The notes beneath the pieces are model-generated. The model was not told where the DNA came from. It was given only the letters and a program-made list of their open reading frames with translations, and made no database searches. Source: Kingdonia uniflora (taxonomy: Eukaryota > Streptophyta > Magnoliopsida > Ranunculales > Circaeasteraceae). Taken from it: 64,000 nt of DNA. The stretch is taken from NCBI GenBank assembly GCA_014058105.1, contig JACGCM010000452.1, positions 372,001 to 436,000 on the forward strand, in the 5' to 3' direction. Each line of letters starts with the position of its first letter. Position 1 is the first letter of the stretch. The translations under genes were made by a program, and so were the position numbers. Shown in pieces: positions 22,100-33,900 of this stretch.

Positions 22100-23171
22100 A
22101 GCACAAATCAAGATCAAAGAACTCCATGAAGGTATTTGTGTTGCACATATCTCAGGAAGGTCACTAGCACAAAGAGCATTCACACAAGGTTTATACTGGT
22201 CGAAGTTGAGACAAAATTGTGAAGACTTTGTTCAAAAATGCTTCGAACGCCAAATCCATGCACAAGACATAAAAATTCCTGCCCTCGACTTACATATCGG
22301 CAATGTCCTTTGGCCATTTAAACGATGGACCATCGACATCATTGGTCCCTTCCACCCTACATTAGGAAATAGAAATTTTTTCCTGGTAGTATTAAACTAT
22401 TTTACCGAATGAGTTTAAGCTGTGCCACTTTACCACACTGATGAAAATAAAGTGATCAAATTCCTATGGGAGCACATCATCGTCAGATTTGGCTGTCCAT
22501 AAATGATAAGATCCGATAATAGCAAATAATTTATTAGCACTAAAGTCCTTAAATTCCTCCACAAGTACAAAATTTAGTTATCTACTTCGACACCCTATTA
22601 TCCACAAGGAAATGGTCAAGTTAAAGCTATTAATAAAAACATCAAGTCCAGCTTGCGCAAACGCCTCGATAAAAAGAAAGGCAGATGGGTCAAAGAACTA
22701 CTTAGTATTTCTTGGACGTATTGGACTGCACCACAAACCTCCACAGGTTGCACACCATTTATGATGGCTTTTGGCACAAAAGTTGTTATTCTTTCAGACC
22801 TCAATCTCCCTATCGTTCAAACACAAGTCATCAATGAAGAAAATAAGTTGGGACTTCTCTGTAATCTCAATTGGATCGAAGAATTTCGTGATAATGCCAT
22901 TGCAAACTTGGGGCAATACCATGAAACTTTAAAAAAGGCATACAATAAGACAGTGAGAAAATGTACATTCAGTATAGGCGCGCGATCTTGTGCTTCGACG
23001 AATTCAAGATAGTACCCGACCAAAAAACTCGGGCAAGTTGTTAGAAAATTGGGATGGTTTTTACATTGCCAGCGACAAAACCAACAGTTTGACATATTGG
23101 TTAATGACCGAAAATGAACTACAACTTGATTTCCCATGGAATACAGCCCATCTGAAATTGTTCTACAGATA
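22100..23171 (+). pseudogene. Integrase of element B
   Basis: The zinc module starts as ELHEGICVAHISGRSLAQRA, with the CxxC partner weakened (KCFERQIHA). The core begins WPFKRWTIDIIGPF (22310-22350). The second Asp block reads IRSDNSK near 22510. The third catalytic region reads YYPQGNGQVKAINKNIKSSL (22600-22650). The C-terminal half is open at 22653-23012 (STGCTPFMMAFGTKVVI, LNWIEEFRDNAIANLGQY), and the last part reads to LKLFYR at 23171. Stops and frame changes separate these blocks. Confidence 0.85.
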
Positions 23172-24173
23172 AGAGTTGTAATCTTTTTTGCTTTTCTTCA
23201 ATAAAGAAGTTATCTTTACCATCAATAAATCATTTACTCTATGTTTCTTTCTTTTGACAACACTTGAACAAGTGTATGTCAACCTCAATATTATCTCTTC
23301 GACAAACGGTTCTCCTAATACAAGAACCTTTATTTGTACTTTATTACTACATTCGACAATTCATAACATGTCTGTCTTATTAGTCAAACCAGATATCCCA
23401 TATTGGAATAACATCCTACAAAATTCCTCAGACAACGAAGCCATCAATGGCTCTCCAATCCATAAACATAGATAACACTTAACTAAGTGATTCTGAAAGA
23501 CCTCACAAGGAGTACATCTTACTCCCCTCTAACACTCATCTCGAACAAAATACTTAACATATTCAACATCATTACTAAATTGCCAACTAATTTATGGTTG
23601 TCTTATTAATCGAACAGATATCCCATAGAGGAATCCATCTAAAAAATAATTTAATACTCGACAGAGCATAGCATTACTATCTTATTGTTACACTCGGATA
23701 TCTCTTCCATGAGAAACTTCTAAAAATGTTTTACTTTATGTCATGCTTCAATCAATTATATTAAATGCCATCCTTAATAAAATCCAAACAACATGTTTAA
23801 TAAAGAGCATACCTCTGCCTCATTCATCGATAAATTCAAATATTCTGTTATGCAAAACATTAAGCCATTTACCATGTAATTCAACATCATATATATTCAT
23901 TACGATCGAATACCTATGCATCCATTATTAATAGTTCACACCACACAATTTCAATCAAGCTTATCAAAATTTCTTTCAAATATAAAAATACCAAAAGTTA
24001 TCAGGTCCCATTAACCACTAGTACAAAAAATTGTTTATCAACTTCAGATCAAAAAACAATCGAAGGAGAAGAGATTATTAGATTGTTGCTATCTACTTTT
24101 CCGAGAAGATTATTTGGGTTGTCACCTTAACAGGAAGACCAAGAGTTAGATCATCGAAAAGCTCCCCTCCCAT
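23172..24173. other. Spacer between pol and antisense gene of element B
   Basis: AT-rich, with no gene that I can support. Degenerate repeats are present: a phrase like GTCTTATTAGTC-AACCAGATATCCCATA appears near 23373 and again near 23599, about 225 bases apart, with a weaker third trace near 23678. By position it corresponds to the tandem-repeat blocks of the A and D families. It would contain the 3' ends of both the sense and antisense transcripts. Confidence 0.6.
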
Positions 24174-25506
24174 CTACTTTGTACCACATTCTATGACAGG
24201 AGCCACTTCTTGAGTATCAAGAACCTCCTCCTCAGCATTAGAGTCAAGAAAAGTCACCCCCGCAGCTGTAGCCAAGCCTTCATAGAAATCTCTCCTTTCC
24301 TCCATCAGGTCAAACAGCCCAGAAAAGTTGGCTTTCATATGCTTGAGAGAGTCATTAATAATCTGATCTGCTTCTGCATTTGCTTCAACAAGAGTCTTGG
24401 CACTCTTAGGCTCCATCGACCTACGAACATATAAGATCTGTTCACGAACATCGTCCTCAAAGTAGGACTTTTGCAGGGCCAATGCGTCTTCCCTCTCCTT
24501 TGCCATATCAAACCTTATCTTCTCAATCTCCTTCCTCTTCTCAGTCTCCCATATATTCTTAGCCTCGAGAATGGAAATCTCTTTCGACTTGACCGTACTA
24601 AGCTTCAGCTTTATTAGCTTCGCCTTCAAGCTTTACTTCTCCAGAACCAGCTCATCTTTTTCTTTGACAAACTCTTTCTCGATGTTTGTATAGATAAGGA
24701 ACTGGTTTACCAAAGCCTCGGTACCCAAAAGATGAGGCTTCCCATCGATCAGTAACTTCTTAATTTTCTTGATAGTAATAATATGAGACCTCGAAGACGG
24801 AAGTAACTTCGTTAATCAAAATAAGGCATGAAAATTTCTTACCTTGTTCATCGTTCAGTGACCTTCGATGAAGAAGGTCGACAAACTATCTGCTCCAACC
24901 AAGCAGTCAGCAAAGTCTTCCTCCCAAGATGTTGACCTAGCTGCATTGGACTTAATGGTTCGCTGGGCATCGTCTTCAGAATCTCTAAGATTTCTAACAG
25001 CTTCCCCCTTCGACATATTGGGAGAAGTTTTCTTCCCAGTCACAGCCTTTTGTTGTCTGACAATAGTTAACTTAGGAACACTGGAAGTCCCCGATCCCAC
25101 CACTCCAGACTTCTCTACAATCTCATCTAGAGCCTGTCGAATCAACCTCTTTGATGGTTGTGCAGGGGTAGGAGGAGGGGTGGCAGCTGGGTTGGCAGCT
25201 TTTTTTCACTTATTCTTGCTGAAGGACCCACTCAACAGGGCCTTTGCCTTTGTAACAGCAAAGTTAGTAGTATAACCACTGAGCACAGGGTTCTCAAGCG
25301 AGGGATTTGACTCAGCGGCTCTCTTATTTCTTTGACATTTTCCCGTCGATCACCAGAACTTTGAAGCCTGTAGTTTAAGATCATTTTAATTCAACTTCTT
25401 GGAATAACTCTTCGGCCTCTACTTGATCTACCACTAGAGAGTCAATCTTCCCAAAGTAATTGGTTCTCTAGTTGTACAACTTCTCTAAGACCTTCGAGTT
25501 CCTATC

Positions 25507-26098
25507 TGTTGGGAAATTGAGGGGACAAATCGCAATGCAGAAGCACAATGCGATTTGCAAGAACTTAAGATTTTACTCTAACAACTGAGAATTCAATCCA
25601 AGAATATAAAACACATACACAAGGTTTAAATTAGGTGGAAACCCCAAAGGATTAAAACTACCCCAGACAAGCACAACAAATATGTTATCACTTAGTGTTA
25701 CAAGAAGTTACATAGATCACTCAACCTCACCTCTACCCCTACAGATAATCCTTAGCAAGAATCCTAGAAAGAAAAACCCAAGAAATCTCTCTATATAAAA
25801 AAATCCCTAGATTTCTCCTATTTCTCTCTCTATCTCTTTCTCCCTATATAGAAACCTTTAACATACATTCTATATTTATACATTTTCCATTAGGTCATCT
25901 CCGAAGTACGTATCACGAGATAAACCATAGCTTTAGAATAAATCCCCTTCAAAATGAACTTAGAAAAAAAGCAAACAGAGCATTTTTCGTTCGAAGGACC
26001 TAAGGCTCGTTCAAACGACTTCAACATACACTATTTCATTCGAACGACTTAGTAACTCGTTCGAACGAATTCCCCTATTTTTGAGCCATAACCTAACA
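25507..26098 (-). repeat. 3' LTR of the Copia element (592 bp)
   Basis: On the plus strand it starts TGTTGGGAAATTGAGGGG and ends ATAACCTAACA. Length and sequence match the partner at 27606-28197. It contains clusters of TCGTTCGAACGA-like palindromic motifs near 25988-26070, found at the same place in the partner LTR (28088-28165). Confidence 0.9.
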
Positions 26099-26178
26099 AT
26101 CTCCACCCCGGCAATAAAACCATTTCTTCTAATGCATTCGTCGTGTATCCTTGTCCCGATGCCCCTATGGGCTACTTC

Positions 26179-27525
26179 TCAATTAAGAAAATCACCCGAG
26201 CCTAGGCCTTTCCTAAACCCACCAATCGGAACCCACTTTCTTATCATCTTTGAAGACCATGTCATTGCTCCACCTTGAACTGAATTCCCCTTTCGAGAAA
26301 TCTCCATAGCTCCCTTGGTACACGCAAACTTCACATCTCCACCGACTGATTTACCAACCAATGCATAGAAGTTCTCGGTTACAACTCCCTTCATGATCAA
26401 AGAAGACTTCCAATAAACTTTCATTACTCCACCTTGCCCAAAGTAATTATAACCCTCATTATCTAATTTGGAAAGTGAAATTAGATTATGAGTCATACTC
26501 GGCAAATGTTGAACATCATGAAGAACTACAGCGCGTCCATCGAACATCCTTACGTGAATGTTAACCACTCCCTAAATTAACCTTCAAGAGCCATCGTTCG
26601 TCAATAAAAACTTGCTACCCTCACACCTTGCATATTTACCAAACCATGCCTTGTGTGTGCATACATGCATTGTAGCCCCACTATCAAATACCCATCCTCT
26701 ATCATGGTAAAAACCATTAGCGGCCACCACGAGGAGTGCCTCGTCACAATCATTACTAGTAATCGTTGCCAGTTTGTTAGTGTCACTTTCGGAGCACCTT
26801 GCCGAACTTGCTCCTATACCTTTCCCAGCTTTGCAATCCGATCTATAATGACCCGATTGACCACAGCTCCAACAAGTTCTTTTTCTAAACTTATTAAAGC
26901 TTCTCTTCCCACTAACCACCATCGTAGAGTTTTCCACAAAGGATTCGCTACCCTTAAGCCTTCTCTCTTCAGAAAGAAGCGTACTTGTAACCTCCTTAAA
27001 ACTCAAGGTTTCCTTCACATACATCAACGTAAGTTAAAGATTTTTGAAAGTAGATGGAAGAGACCATATGAGTTGAAGCGCCTTATCTTCATCCTCAACT
27101 TTAACTCCGATCGATTCTAATTCCGAAACGATCCCGTTCAAAGAACCTAGGTGATCGCCAATGCTCGTACCCTCATCCATTTAAAGTGTATAAAGCCATT
27201 CCTTGAGGTATAAGCAATTCGAAAGACTCTTCATATGGTACAAACTTTCATGTCTTTCCCAAAGACCCTTTGCAGTCTTCTCTCCAACCACGTTTTCCAA
27301 ATCATTTTTAGCGAGACAAAGGCATATCACACTCGTAGTCCTTGAATCCAGATCTTCCCAGTCTTCTTCTTCATCGTCGTTCACTTTTTGGGCCGCTATA
27401 CATTCAACTGGAGTTTTAGGTATAGAATTCCCTTTTAGTGCCTTGCGTAACCCACCATGAATCAAGACATCTTTGACTTGTATTTGCCATAATCCAAAAT
27501 TGATTTTCCCATCGAACTTTACCAC
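26179..27525 (-). pseudogene. Copia gag-protease polyprotein
   Basis: On the minus strand the start MVKFDGKINFGLWQIQVKDV is the usual Copia gag opening, followed by the UBN2-type gag domain (TAKGLWERHESLY). The CCHC zinc knuckle CWSCGQSGHYRSDC lies near 26850-26890, and the protease active site VFDSGATMHVC near 26665-26700. The pre-integrase block LHDVQHLPSMTHNLISLSKL is near 26480-26540, and the frame ends GSGDFLN at 26179. About three stops interrupt some 450 codons, so it is fairly young. Only a short non-coding stretch with the polypurine tract follows it, so integrase and RT were probably lost before transposition and not by later decay. Confidence 0.9.
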
Positions 27526-27605
27526 ATCAAGCTTGATCGCGCTAGAGTACTTAGATCATCTTATCTTGCTTCTCTACTTGCCCCAAACCTCGCCCTAATA
27601 CTAAT

Positions 27606-28197
27606 TGTTGGGAAACTGGGGGTGCAAATTACAACACGGAAGCACAATACGATTAACAAGAACTTAAGATTCTACTCTAACAACTGAGAATTCAATCTAA
27701 GACAATAAAATACATACACAAGGTTTAAATTAGGTAGAAACACCAAAGGATCAAAAATGCCCCCGACAAGTACGACGAATATATTATCACTTAGGGTTAC
27801 AAGAAGTTACAGAGATCACTCAACCTCACCTCTACCCTTACAGATAATCCCCAGCAAGAAACCCTACTTGAAAGAAAAACCCAAGAAATCTCTCCAGAGT
27901 AAAACCTTAGATTTTTCCCTTTTATCTCTCTAACTCTTTCTCCCGGTACAAGGGCCTTTAACTGACACTCTATATTTATAGACTTTCCATTGGGTTATAT
28001 CTGAAGTACACATCATGAGATAAACCATCTCTTTGGAATATATCCCCTTCAGAACAAACTTAGAAACAAACAAACAGAGCATTTTTCGTTCGAACGACCT
28101 AAGGCTCGTTCGAACGACTTCAACGTAAACTATTTCACTCGAATGACTTAGTAACTCGTTTGAACGACTTCCCCTAGTTTTGAGCTGTAACCTAATA
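27606..28197 (-). repeat. 5' LTR of the Copia element (592 bp)
   Basis: It starts TGTTGGGAAACTGGGGG and ends CTGTAACCTAATA on the plus strand; the last bases correspond to CTAACA of the other copy, with a C-to-T change. The primer-binding site lies just outside at 27590-27605 on the minus strand. Confidence 0.88.
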
Positions 28198-29172
28198 CAA
28201 TCCACTTCCTTTGTAGCTGCAAAAACATAAATATTCCATTAATACTTCATCAAACATAAATACTTCAAGACAACAAATTACTCTTACATTAAATCAAACA
28301 TATGTAACACAAACCTAGATGGGAAATTTTCCTCTTCAAATGCTCCCCATGATCTTTAGGGTCAAACTCATAGTTCCTCGAAACATGTAAGTAGTCGGCA
28401 AAATTATTACCCCCCAATCAATACCATCTCGTAAAACAAGGGCCTCTTGACAAACCTGGCTAAGTATTTACAACCAACTTTCTGAGGATTATGCGTTAGT
28501 GTCTAGTACACACACAAGTCATCAACAGAAATCACCTATTCCCCTTCTCTTATAATCGACCATTTAGCACTGCCACCACTCTAGAAAGATCGTATACATT
28601 TGGATTAAACTGACCAGGAACAACATCATAGAAATTTATAAACTTCTTTTGGTCAGCTCGAAGGGGTAACTTCAACCCCTTCTTTATTTGTTCTAGATGG
28701 ACAAGAATGCCCTCTAGGGGTAGCTCTTGCTTAGTCATTTCCCCGAGGTACTCGTCCAACCTAATGTCATCCGGGATGCCATACTTCTATTTAAAAGACA
28801 ATATTTCCTTTGTTTCCTCGGTATTCCCATAACACTACCCAACAAAATCCATATCTCCCTCTTCCTCTCCTCCTTCTCCACCCCCACCAATACATTCTTC
28901 TCGATCACTTGACTGTGGCATATGTTCTAAGTGTGCTTCTGTTCTTTCCTTATCAGAAACCTCGACAACCTCATTTTCCAACCTAGCTCGATTCTCCTTA
29001 GCCATGTTCACACTTCTGTCCCCGACTCTATAGTTCCTACCCAAATCCTATACATAGGTAGTCACATCAATTATTTTTAGTTCTACATTGACATGGCTTG
29101 CAAAAATTCCTTCTGCATCAGCATCAGGACCATTAGCATTTTTAACTGGTTCAACCATTTATTGCTAACCTG

Positions 29173-30144
29173 AAATAGAATTCCTTTTTTAAGTTAATAA
29201 GATATCATATCTTATACAATTCATACTCCTATCTGTTAGTCTACATCCTATTATCAAGTATTACTCTCCAACTACTCATTCTCCCTGTAACTATCTAGTT
29301 CTTGACCAAAAGAAAAGCTGATTTATACAAGTTTTTAATTCTTCGTAATTATCATATCCCTTCTCGATCCAAATCGCAAATTTAGTTTAATTAAGTCCTG
29401 CTATCAATATTATTTTTTATTTTTCTCTCTCGATAACTATCTAATTTTTCTCCAAGATTTTAAACAAGATGTGAGAAGATTCTCAAAGACGTTTTGTATG
29501 GCGCCCAGACTCCAGTCAAAATGAGACCAAATCCCAAATTTTTAATTTTTTGTTTTCTCAAGCGTAAAATCAGGTAAAATACAGCATGTAATCCGGCAAC
29601 GTATCTTCGCCAAACTCCTCTATCTAGCAAACCCCAATTTACTTTAAAAAAACTGCCAAAAAACTTACCATCATAGTTACGGTAACAAGAAATCCACCTC
29701 ACTCCAAATCAAAGCCAAATCTCACATCCACAACAACCCATTATCAATAATAATCCCTCCAACATTAACAAACATCCCATTTCCTCTCCAAATCACCGAA
29801 ACGATAGAAAACCTAAGAAACTGATTTCTGCAAATTTTTCCCAACATACTCAGTCTTACTTAAATTACTTCTTCAAACTAACTCATACAAATCTAAACTA
29901 CAATGGGTTTGAATGAAATCCTCATTACATGTAATAATAATCGAATCAAAATTTATAAAAATAGAAATACCAGCCTTGTTGATGAGTAGCTTGTAAGACT
30001 CACTTCATTGCAAGATTCGCCCTCTTGATTTGTACAAAAATCTCCTCTCAACCAATGATGGAAGAGCTAACAATAACAGGGCTCAAAGATTCACATTCAA
30101 AATTTTTGGGATAAATGAAACGTGAATAGTCAACACCCGAAGAA
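29173..30144 (-). other. Intron and leader region of the antisense gene of element B
   Basis: No coding sequence that I can support. Downstream (minus strand) of the TATA-like box at 30145-30153 there is a putative leader ending in a donor-like GAAGTGAGTC near 29985, and another donor-like ATGGTAAGTT near 29670. The acceptor TATTTCAG lies at about 29173. The minus-strand frame at 29460-29702 shows no recognisable domain. Confidence 0.5.
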
Positions 30145-30153
30145 CTATTTATA
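30145..30153 (-). promoter_or_regulatory. TATA-like box of the antisense gene, element B
   Basis: The minus strand reads CCTATAAATAG, directly upstream of the antisense leader and about 560 bases inside the 3' LTR. D and A elements have TATA-like boxes in the same relative place. The interval 30154-30700 upstream of it is AT-rich and otherwise empty. Its promoter role is inferred. Confidence 0.55.
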
Positions 30154-30700
30154 GGCCCCATGTGACGGTTCGATACACCCCTTAGAGACTTTTTGGTTAG
30201 CTTTTAAAATGCTTCACACATCTCTTCTCAAATTCTAGGACCCTTCATTTCCTAAAAGACAACAAGCTTTTACACTGTTGCTCTAAACCATCCAAATACA
30301 TCTCTACCTCCTCTGTTTTCCCTATCTTCACCACTACAATTCTCAAATGCAAAAAAAGAGACTGCACATCGAATTCCTTATAACTTAATACATCACCTAC
30401 AAGAATATACTTAGTTATTGTTCTTTACAACCGATAAACCATATCTTTCATTTTTTATCAACATCCTATTTTCACAGGACAGTTATAACCACAATTCAAA
30501 TTTCAAAAATTTCACAACATATTCGATAAGCGTACAGTTCCTACTACAAACATTGAAAAGAATTCATCTAAATTCCTTTTATTATCATCGAAATGATTAC
30601 ACCAATTATTTTACATTTGAAACAAGCCGCATGATTGACCTATACTGCAGCCGCAATGTTCAGAATGTTCTTCTCGACACAATAATAAGTAATTGTATCA

Positions 30701-30713
30701 GGAATGGGGCGAT
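30701..30713 (+). other. Polypurine tract of element B
   Basis: GGAATGGGGCGAT lies immediately before the 3' LTR. The tract of A6 ends in the very similar GAGGGCGAT. It would prime plus-strand DNA synthesis. Confidence 0.8.
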
Positions 30714-31236
30714 TGTAGTACCATATTCCCCAACCTTTATAAGGATAAGCCAAATAGAGTCAAGTCAAAGATATTTTGTCATTCGATCCCCAGATTTGAC
30801 AAGGAGAAGCTAGCAAACCTAAATTGAAGGTGGTAGGCCCACGTCTACAAATCTCGAAGCTCTACAATAACTGTTACACTTGGTCAATTAGAGCCATTGC
30901 ACATAATATGTGAAGTTCGCCCACTACCTATTAAACTAGGAGACTAATTATTTTATAACTGTCAGCATCCATTATAAAAATAGGCAGAGCATATGTCAAC
31001 TGGGACGGATTTTTACATATCATTCTTGAGTATACTTATCAAATCTCTCTAAAATTATAATAATCTAGCATATATTGGATTTATATCTAAAATCCTCCTC
31101 GAGGTCGTGGTTTTTCTCTGATATTACTGAGTTTCCATGTAAAATCTAGTGTGTTCTAGCTTTATTTGCGCTATCATCATAACCTCATTTTAGAAAGTAT
31201 TGGTGAAGTTTACCATCTGGAAAACTAGCCATTACA
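30714..31236 (+). repeat. 3' LTR of element B (523 bp)
   Basis: It begins TGTAGTACCATATTCCCC and ends AGCCATTACA. It pairs with 17725-18243 and is followed by the target duplication AACCT at 31237-31241. Confidence 0.92.
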
Positions 31237-31391
31237 AACCTGTTTTTTGTCATGCTGAGATTATACAATTGGCCAAACAGGCGAGCGAGTTATATGCGTA
31301 GTATCGCCCTCCAGTTCCAGTAGCAACACTAGCAGTCCCAGCTATTCCTGCAGTCACTACACCACGTACCTTTATTTTAGGTAACTATTAT
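31237..31391 (+). pseudogene. Gag of element C, continuation after element B
   Basis: After the duplicated AACCT the C-element gag resumes, giving NLFFV across the repaired junction. A second frame reads FCHAEIIQLAKQASELYA and then a Pro/Val/Ala-rich stretch (PPVPVATLAVPAIPAVTTPR), so a frameshift lies close to the junction. It is cut at 31391 by the LTR of element A2. No further C sequence was recognised in the window. Confidence 0.65.
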
Positions 31392-31990
31392 TGTTGGGAC
31401 CTATTCCTCGATCTAACCTAATTTGAACTACCTCCATATCAAACTCACACATTTTAAATATAACATGTACAGTCAACAGTGTCTCCTAGCCCACGAACTG
31501 ATGAAGAAAGTGGATCGGGTAGAAATAGACAAACATGAACAAGTCAAAAATACTTGTCTCTCACGAACTCAGCAGTTATTTAGTCATCTACCACTTACCT
31601 CATTGTTTGAAGAACGTGCTTCAACACAATAACGAGCTACAGGTAAAGCTTATGTAAGGAAAAAGATCCAGAAGAGACAGGGACCAGAAAAATATACGAT
31701 AAATCACCAAGAAAATTTGATTTTCTAGATTCTCAAATACCAAATTTCTTATTTTCGAGATCAAGTATTTTTAGTTTGAGAGATCATTTGTAATACGATA
31801 TCAGCCTCAAGCAATAAAAGTTACTGTTACTAAAACCCTCAAATCGAGGTCGTGGTTTTTTGTCTATTCAAAGGTTTTTCACGCTAAATCACATGTGTCA
31901 TTTCTTGCTTAACATTAGTTTTTGTCACAGGAATATTGGTGTAAGAGCTAATTCTGAGCCATCTCGAACTTACGGAATTAGGCTATTACA
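31392..31990 (+). repeat. 5' LTR of element A2 (599 bp)
   Basis: It begins TGTTGGGACCTATTCC and ends GGCTATTACA. It is homologous to the A LTRs at 3134-3703 and 62261-62881. The primer-binding site TTTGACGCCATCTATGAG follows at 31991-32008, with G-to-A changes against TTTGGCGCCGTCTGTGGG. Confidence 0.9.
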
Positions 31991-32039
31991 TTTGACGCCA
32001 TCTATGAGAATTAAAAACCTTTCAACAATATCCTGAGGC

Positions 32040-33900
32040 ATACATTCACTCTACTATCAATCTTCAATCACAGTCACTTCCAAACAACCAATAACCAGAA
32101 TCCAACTTGATCTTTTAGTTAAGCCAGAATAACTTATAGAACTACAGGAAAATCTCTATGCCGAAATAAAGAAATGCAATGAGCTCGAATGTCAGTTTGC
32201 TCTTGACCGAGAGCTCTGCGTGAAGGAGCTCAAAGCAGAGAGATAAGCTTGTTTGACAGTGTTCAAATGATATGAAGACCAGATGACAACCATGCAGACA
32301 GCATTACAAACTCTACAGGATACTTAGCAGTACCTTAAACCAGAGATCGCGATCAAGTGCCAGAGACCTCCCAAGTTTCTGTGCAGGACAGATTGGGACC
32401 TCAAAGAGCCACCAGCAAAGCTATTTCCTGAAATATTAAGCACGAACATGAAACTTCTATTCATTTGGGTGGTAAAGTTCAATCTGAATTCAAAAGAGGT
32501 CAACAATTTTCTAAATGTTAGGAGAAAGAACAGTAACCTTAACCAAGAATTCTAGCACATGATCTTTTGAGTGAAGGTACCGGTATTCATAATCCTTAAC
32601 CACCTCGCCAGGCCACTCAAGAAACATATCAATACGTCACACAAGAACATATAGATCAGCGCATCAAGGAGTTAATTAAAATACAAGTTTTAGGCACTAA
32701 AGACAACCTTACCAAGATATAGGGAAGTCTGATTGCCAAAGAACTATTCGATATAGAAGTTCCGAAAGGTTTCCTTACTCCAAAAATTCATAAATACAAG
32801 GGCACTGATCAAAAGGGGTACATTCAACAATACCGTAATTTATTGTGATTATACTCCAATCTTAACCACATCCTCTGTCATTTGTTCTCAACAAGTCTAC
32901 AGGAAGAACCACTCCAGTAGTTCCACTCTTTACCTGAAGATAACATACTCACATTTGATTAGCTGCAGAAATAGTTCATCAAGACGTATGCTCACAACAG
33001 AGATAAATATGAGAATTTATATTCTCTTATTAGCCTTAAGCAGTCATAAGGAGAGAAGCTCTAGGCTTTTGCAAATAATTTTTTGGAGCTTGCGCGAAAA
33101 GTGGATAATCTCGATCAAAAAATAGTTGTTACTGCTTTTACCAAAGCGCTCCAGCTCGATTGCAAGGCCAAAGAGCACCTCTTTCTCAATAAACCTGCGA
33201 CCTTGGAGGATATGATCACCAAGGTCAATAAATATCTCAACATGGAAAGGATGATGTCCAAAAGGCATAAATCTACTAAATCTGCCTTTACTACTAAAGA
33301 TCCAACTACAGAACGAAGTAATAATCCGAAGGAGGATCAGGGTGATCAAAAGCGCTCCAAGGGCAACATTGGCAATCCTTAGAAAGGTGGTACATTACCT
33401 AAACTGGTCTTCCCAAAGAACAATGTTAGAATCTCTAGAATTTTTCCAATTCTATCCAAGGATAAGCTATACCATCCATCTCAACCATTGGAACCAATCG
33501 AAAGCCGCCCATGCTGCATGCATCACAAGTTAAATCGTCATACTGCTGATAACTTTTATGCTTTACAGAAGTTACTAGAATTCATTTTTACAGAAGGACA
33601 GATGTACAAATACATTATCGGCCGAGAGTCTTACAAAGATGGCAGTTATAAGAAGCAGATCGCTGTAGTCCAGGTTGAAGATCAAGCTGAAGAAAAACAT
33701 CTCTACCACATATACCATAGCAACATGATTGAAATTCATCATATCAAAAACTTTAGCAAATTCAAGTGTAGGGTACTATCAGAATGTTGTAATCATACAC
33801 CTCAAGATAAAGAAGCCAAGCTTCTGCCTGAGTCGAGCAATTGCTGGCTTGGGATCTCATTCGAAGATTACAACATTAGTCATATAAAATTTCCATAGTA
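32040..33900 (+). pseudogene. Gag of element A2
   Basis: The best-preserved A-family gag. An N-terminal coiled-coil-like stretch (LQENLYAEIKKCNELECQFA) is followed by MTTMQTALQTLQD. The gag domain (FRKVSLL- and EEPLQ-like blocks) lies at 32750-33000. The open frame 33083-33382 holds ELARKVDNLDQKIVVTAFTK and LNKPATLEDMITKVNKYL. The frame 33488-33898 holds HHKLNRHTADNFYALQKLL and the tail leading to protease. Several in-frame stops are TAG or TAA at former TGG/CAG/CAA sites. The exact start is unclear because the region right after the primer site is decayed. Confidence 0.8.

Larger units (their letters stand above)
25507..28197 (-). mobile_element. Non-autonomous Ty1/Copia element (LTR-gag-protease only)
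   Basis: Two 592-bp LTRs (25507-26098 and 27606-28197) flank only 1507 bp of internal sequence. The flanks CTATC (25502-25506) and CAATC (28198-28202) form a 5-base duplication with one mismatch. Removing the insert rejoins an exon of the antisense gene of element B. On the minus strand the primer site reads TAGTATTAGGGC, a 9 of 12 match to the initiator tRNA-Met site TGGTATCAGAGC. The polypurine tract before the 3' LTR is GGGGTGGAGAT. RT, RNase H and integrase are absent, so it would depend on an autonomous partner. Confidence 0.9.
24174..29172 (-). pseudogene. Antisense spliced gene a2 of element B
   Basis: It reads opposite to gag-pol. The first coding exon (29172-28315) follows an acceptor TTTCAG at about 29173. 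It starts MVEPVKNANGPDADA, has an acidic stretch, then [20 protein letters not shown] and VVPGQFNPN, which resembles the plant 'putative gypsy type transposon' domain (PF04195 type). An intron of about 98 bases ends in TTTTTGCAG at 28217. The next exon is split by the Copia element and resumes at 25506. It carries a basic, Ser/Lys-rich stretch and EDFADCLVGADSL, with a donor-like AAGGTAAGAA near 24848. The last exon ends at 24174 after about 150 open codons of coiled coil (ISILEAKNIWETEKRKEIEK). There are stops in most exons. The function of this family is not known. Confidence 0.7.
17725..31236 (+). mobile_element. Complete Ty3/Gypsy (Tat-like) element B, 13.5 kb
   Basis: Both LTRs are present (17725-18243 and 30714-31236), flanked by the exact 5-base duplication AACCT (17720-17724 and 31237-31241). 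Internal order: primer-binding site, gag, protease, RT, gypsy RNase H, archaeal-type RNase H, integrase, an AT-rich spacer with weak repeats, an antisense spliced gene (a2) and a polypurine tract. A Copia element (25507-28197) is nested in the antisense gene. Without it the element is about 10.8 kb. It sits in the gag of element C. All catalytic centres that can be read are mutated, so the element is dead. Confidence 0.9.

Noticed and set aside
24868..25275. A 135-codon plus-strand frame in element B
   Set aside because: It mirrors the Ser/Lys-rich exon of the antisense gene on the minus strand, which has matching exon borders and partners in other elements.
29460..29702. A small minus-strand gene in element B
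   Set aside because: It lies in the predicted first intron of the antisense gene, has no recognisable motif and no counterpart in D4 or D6.
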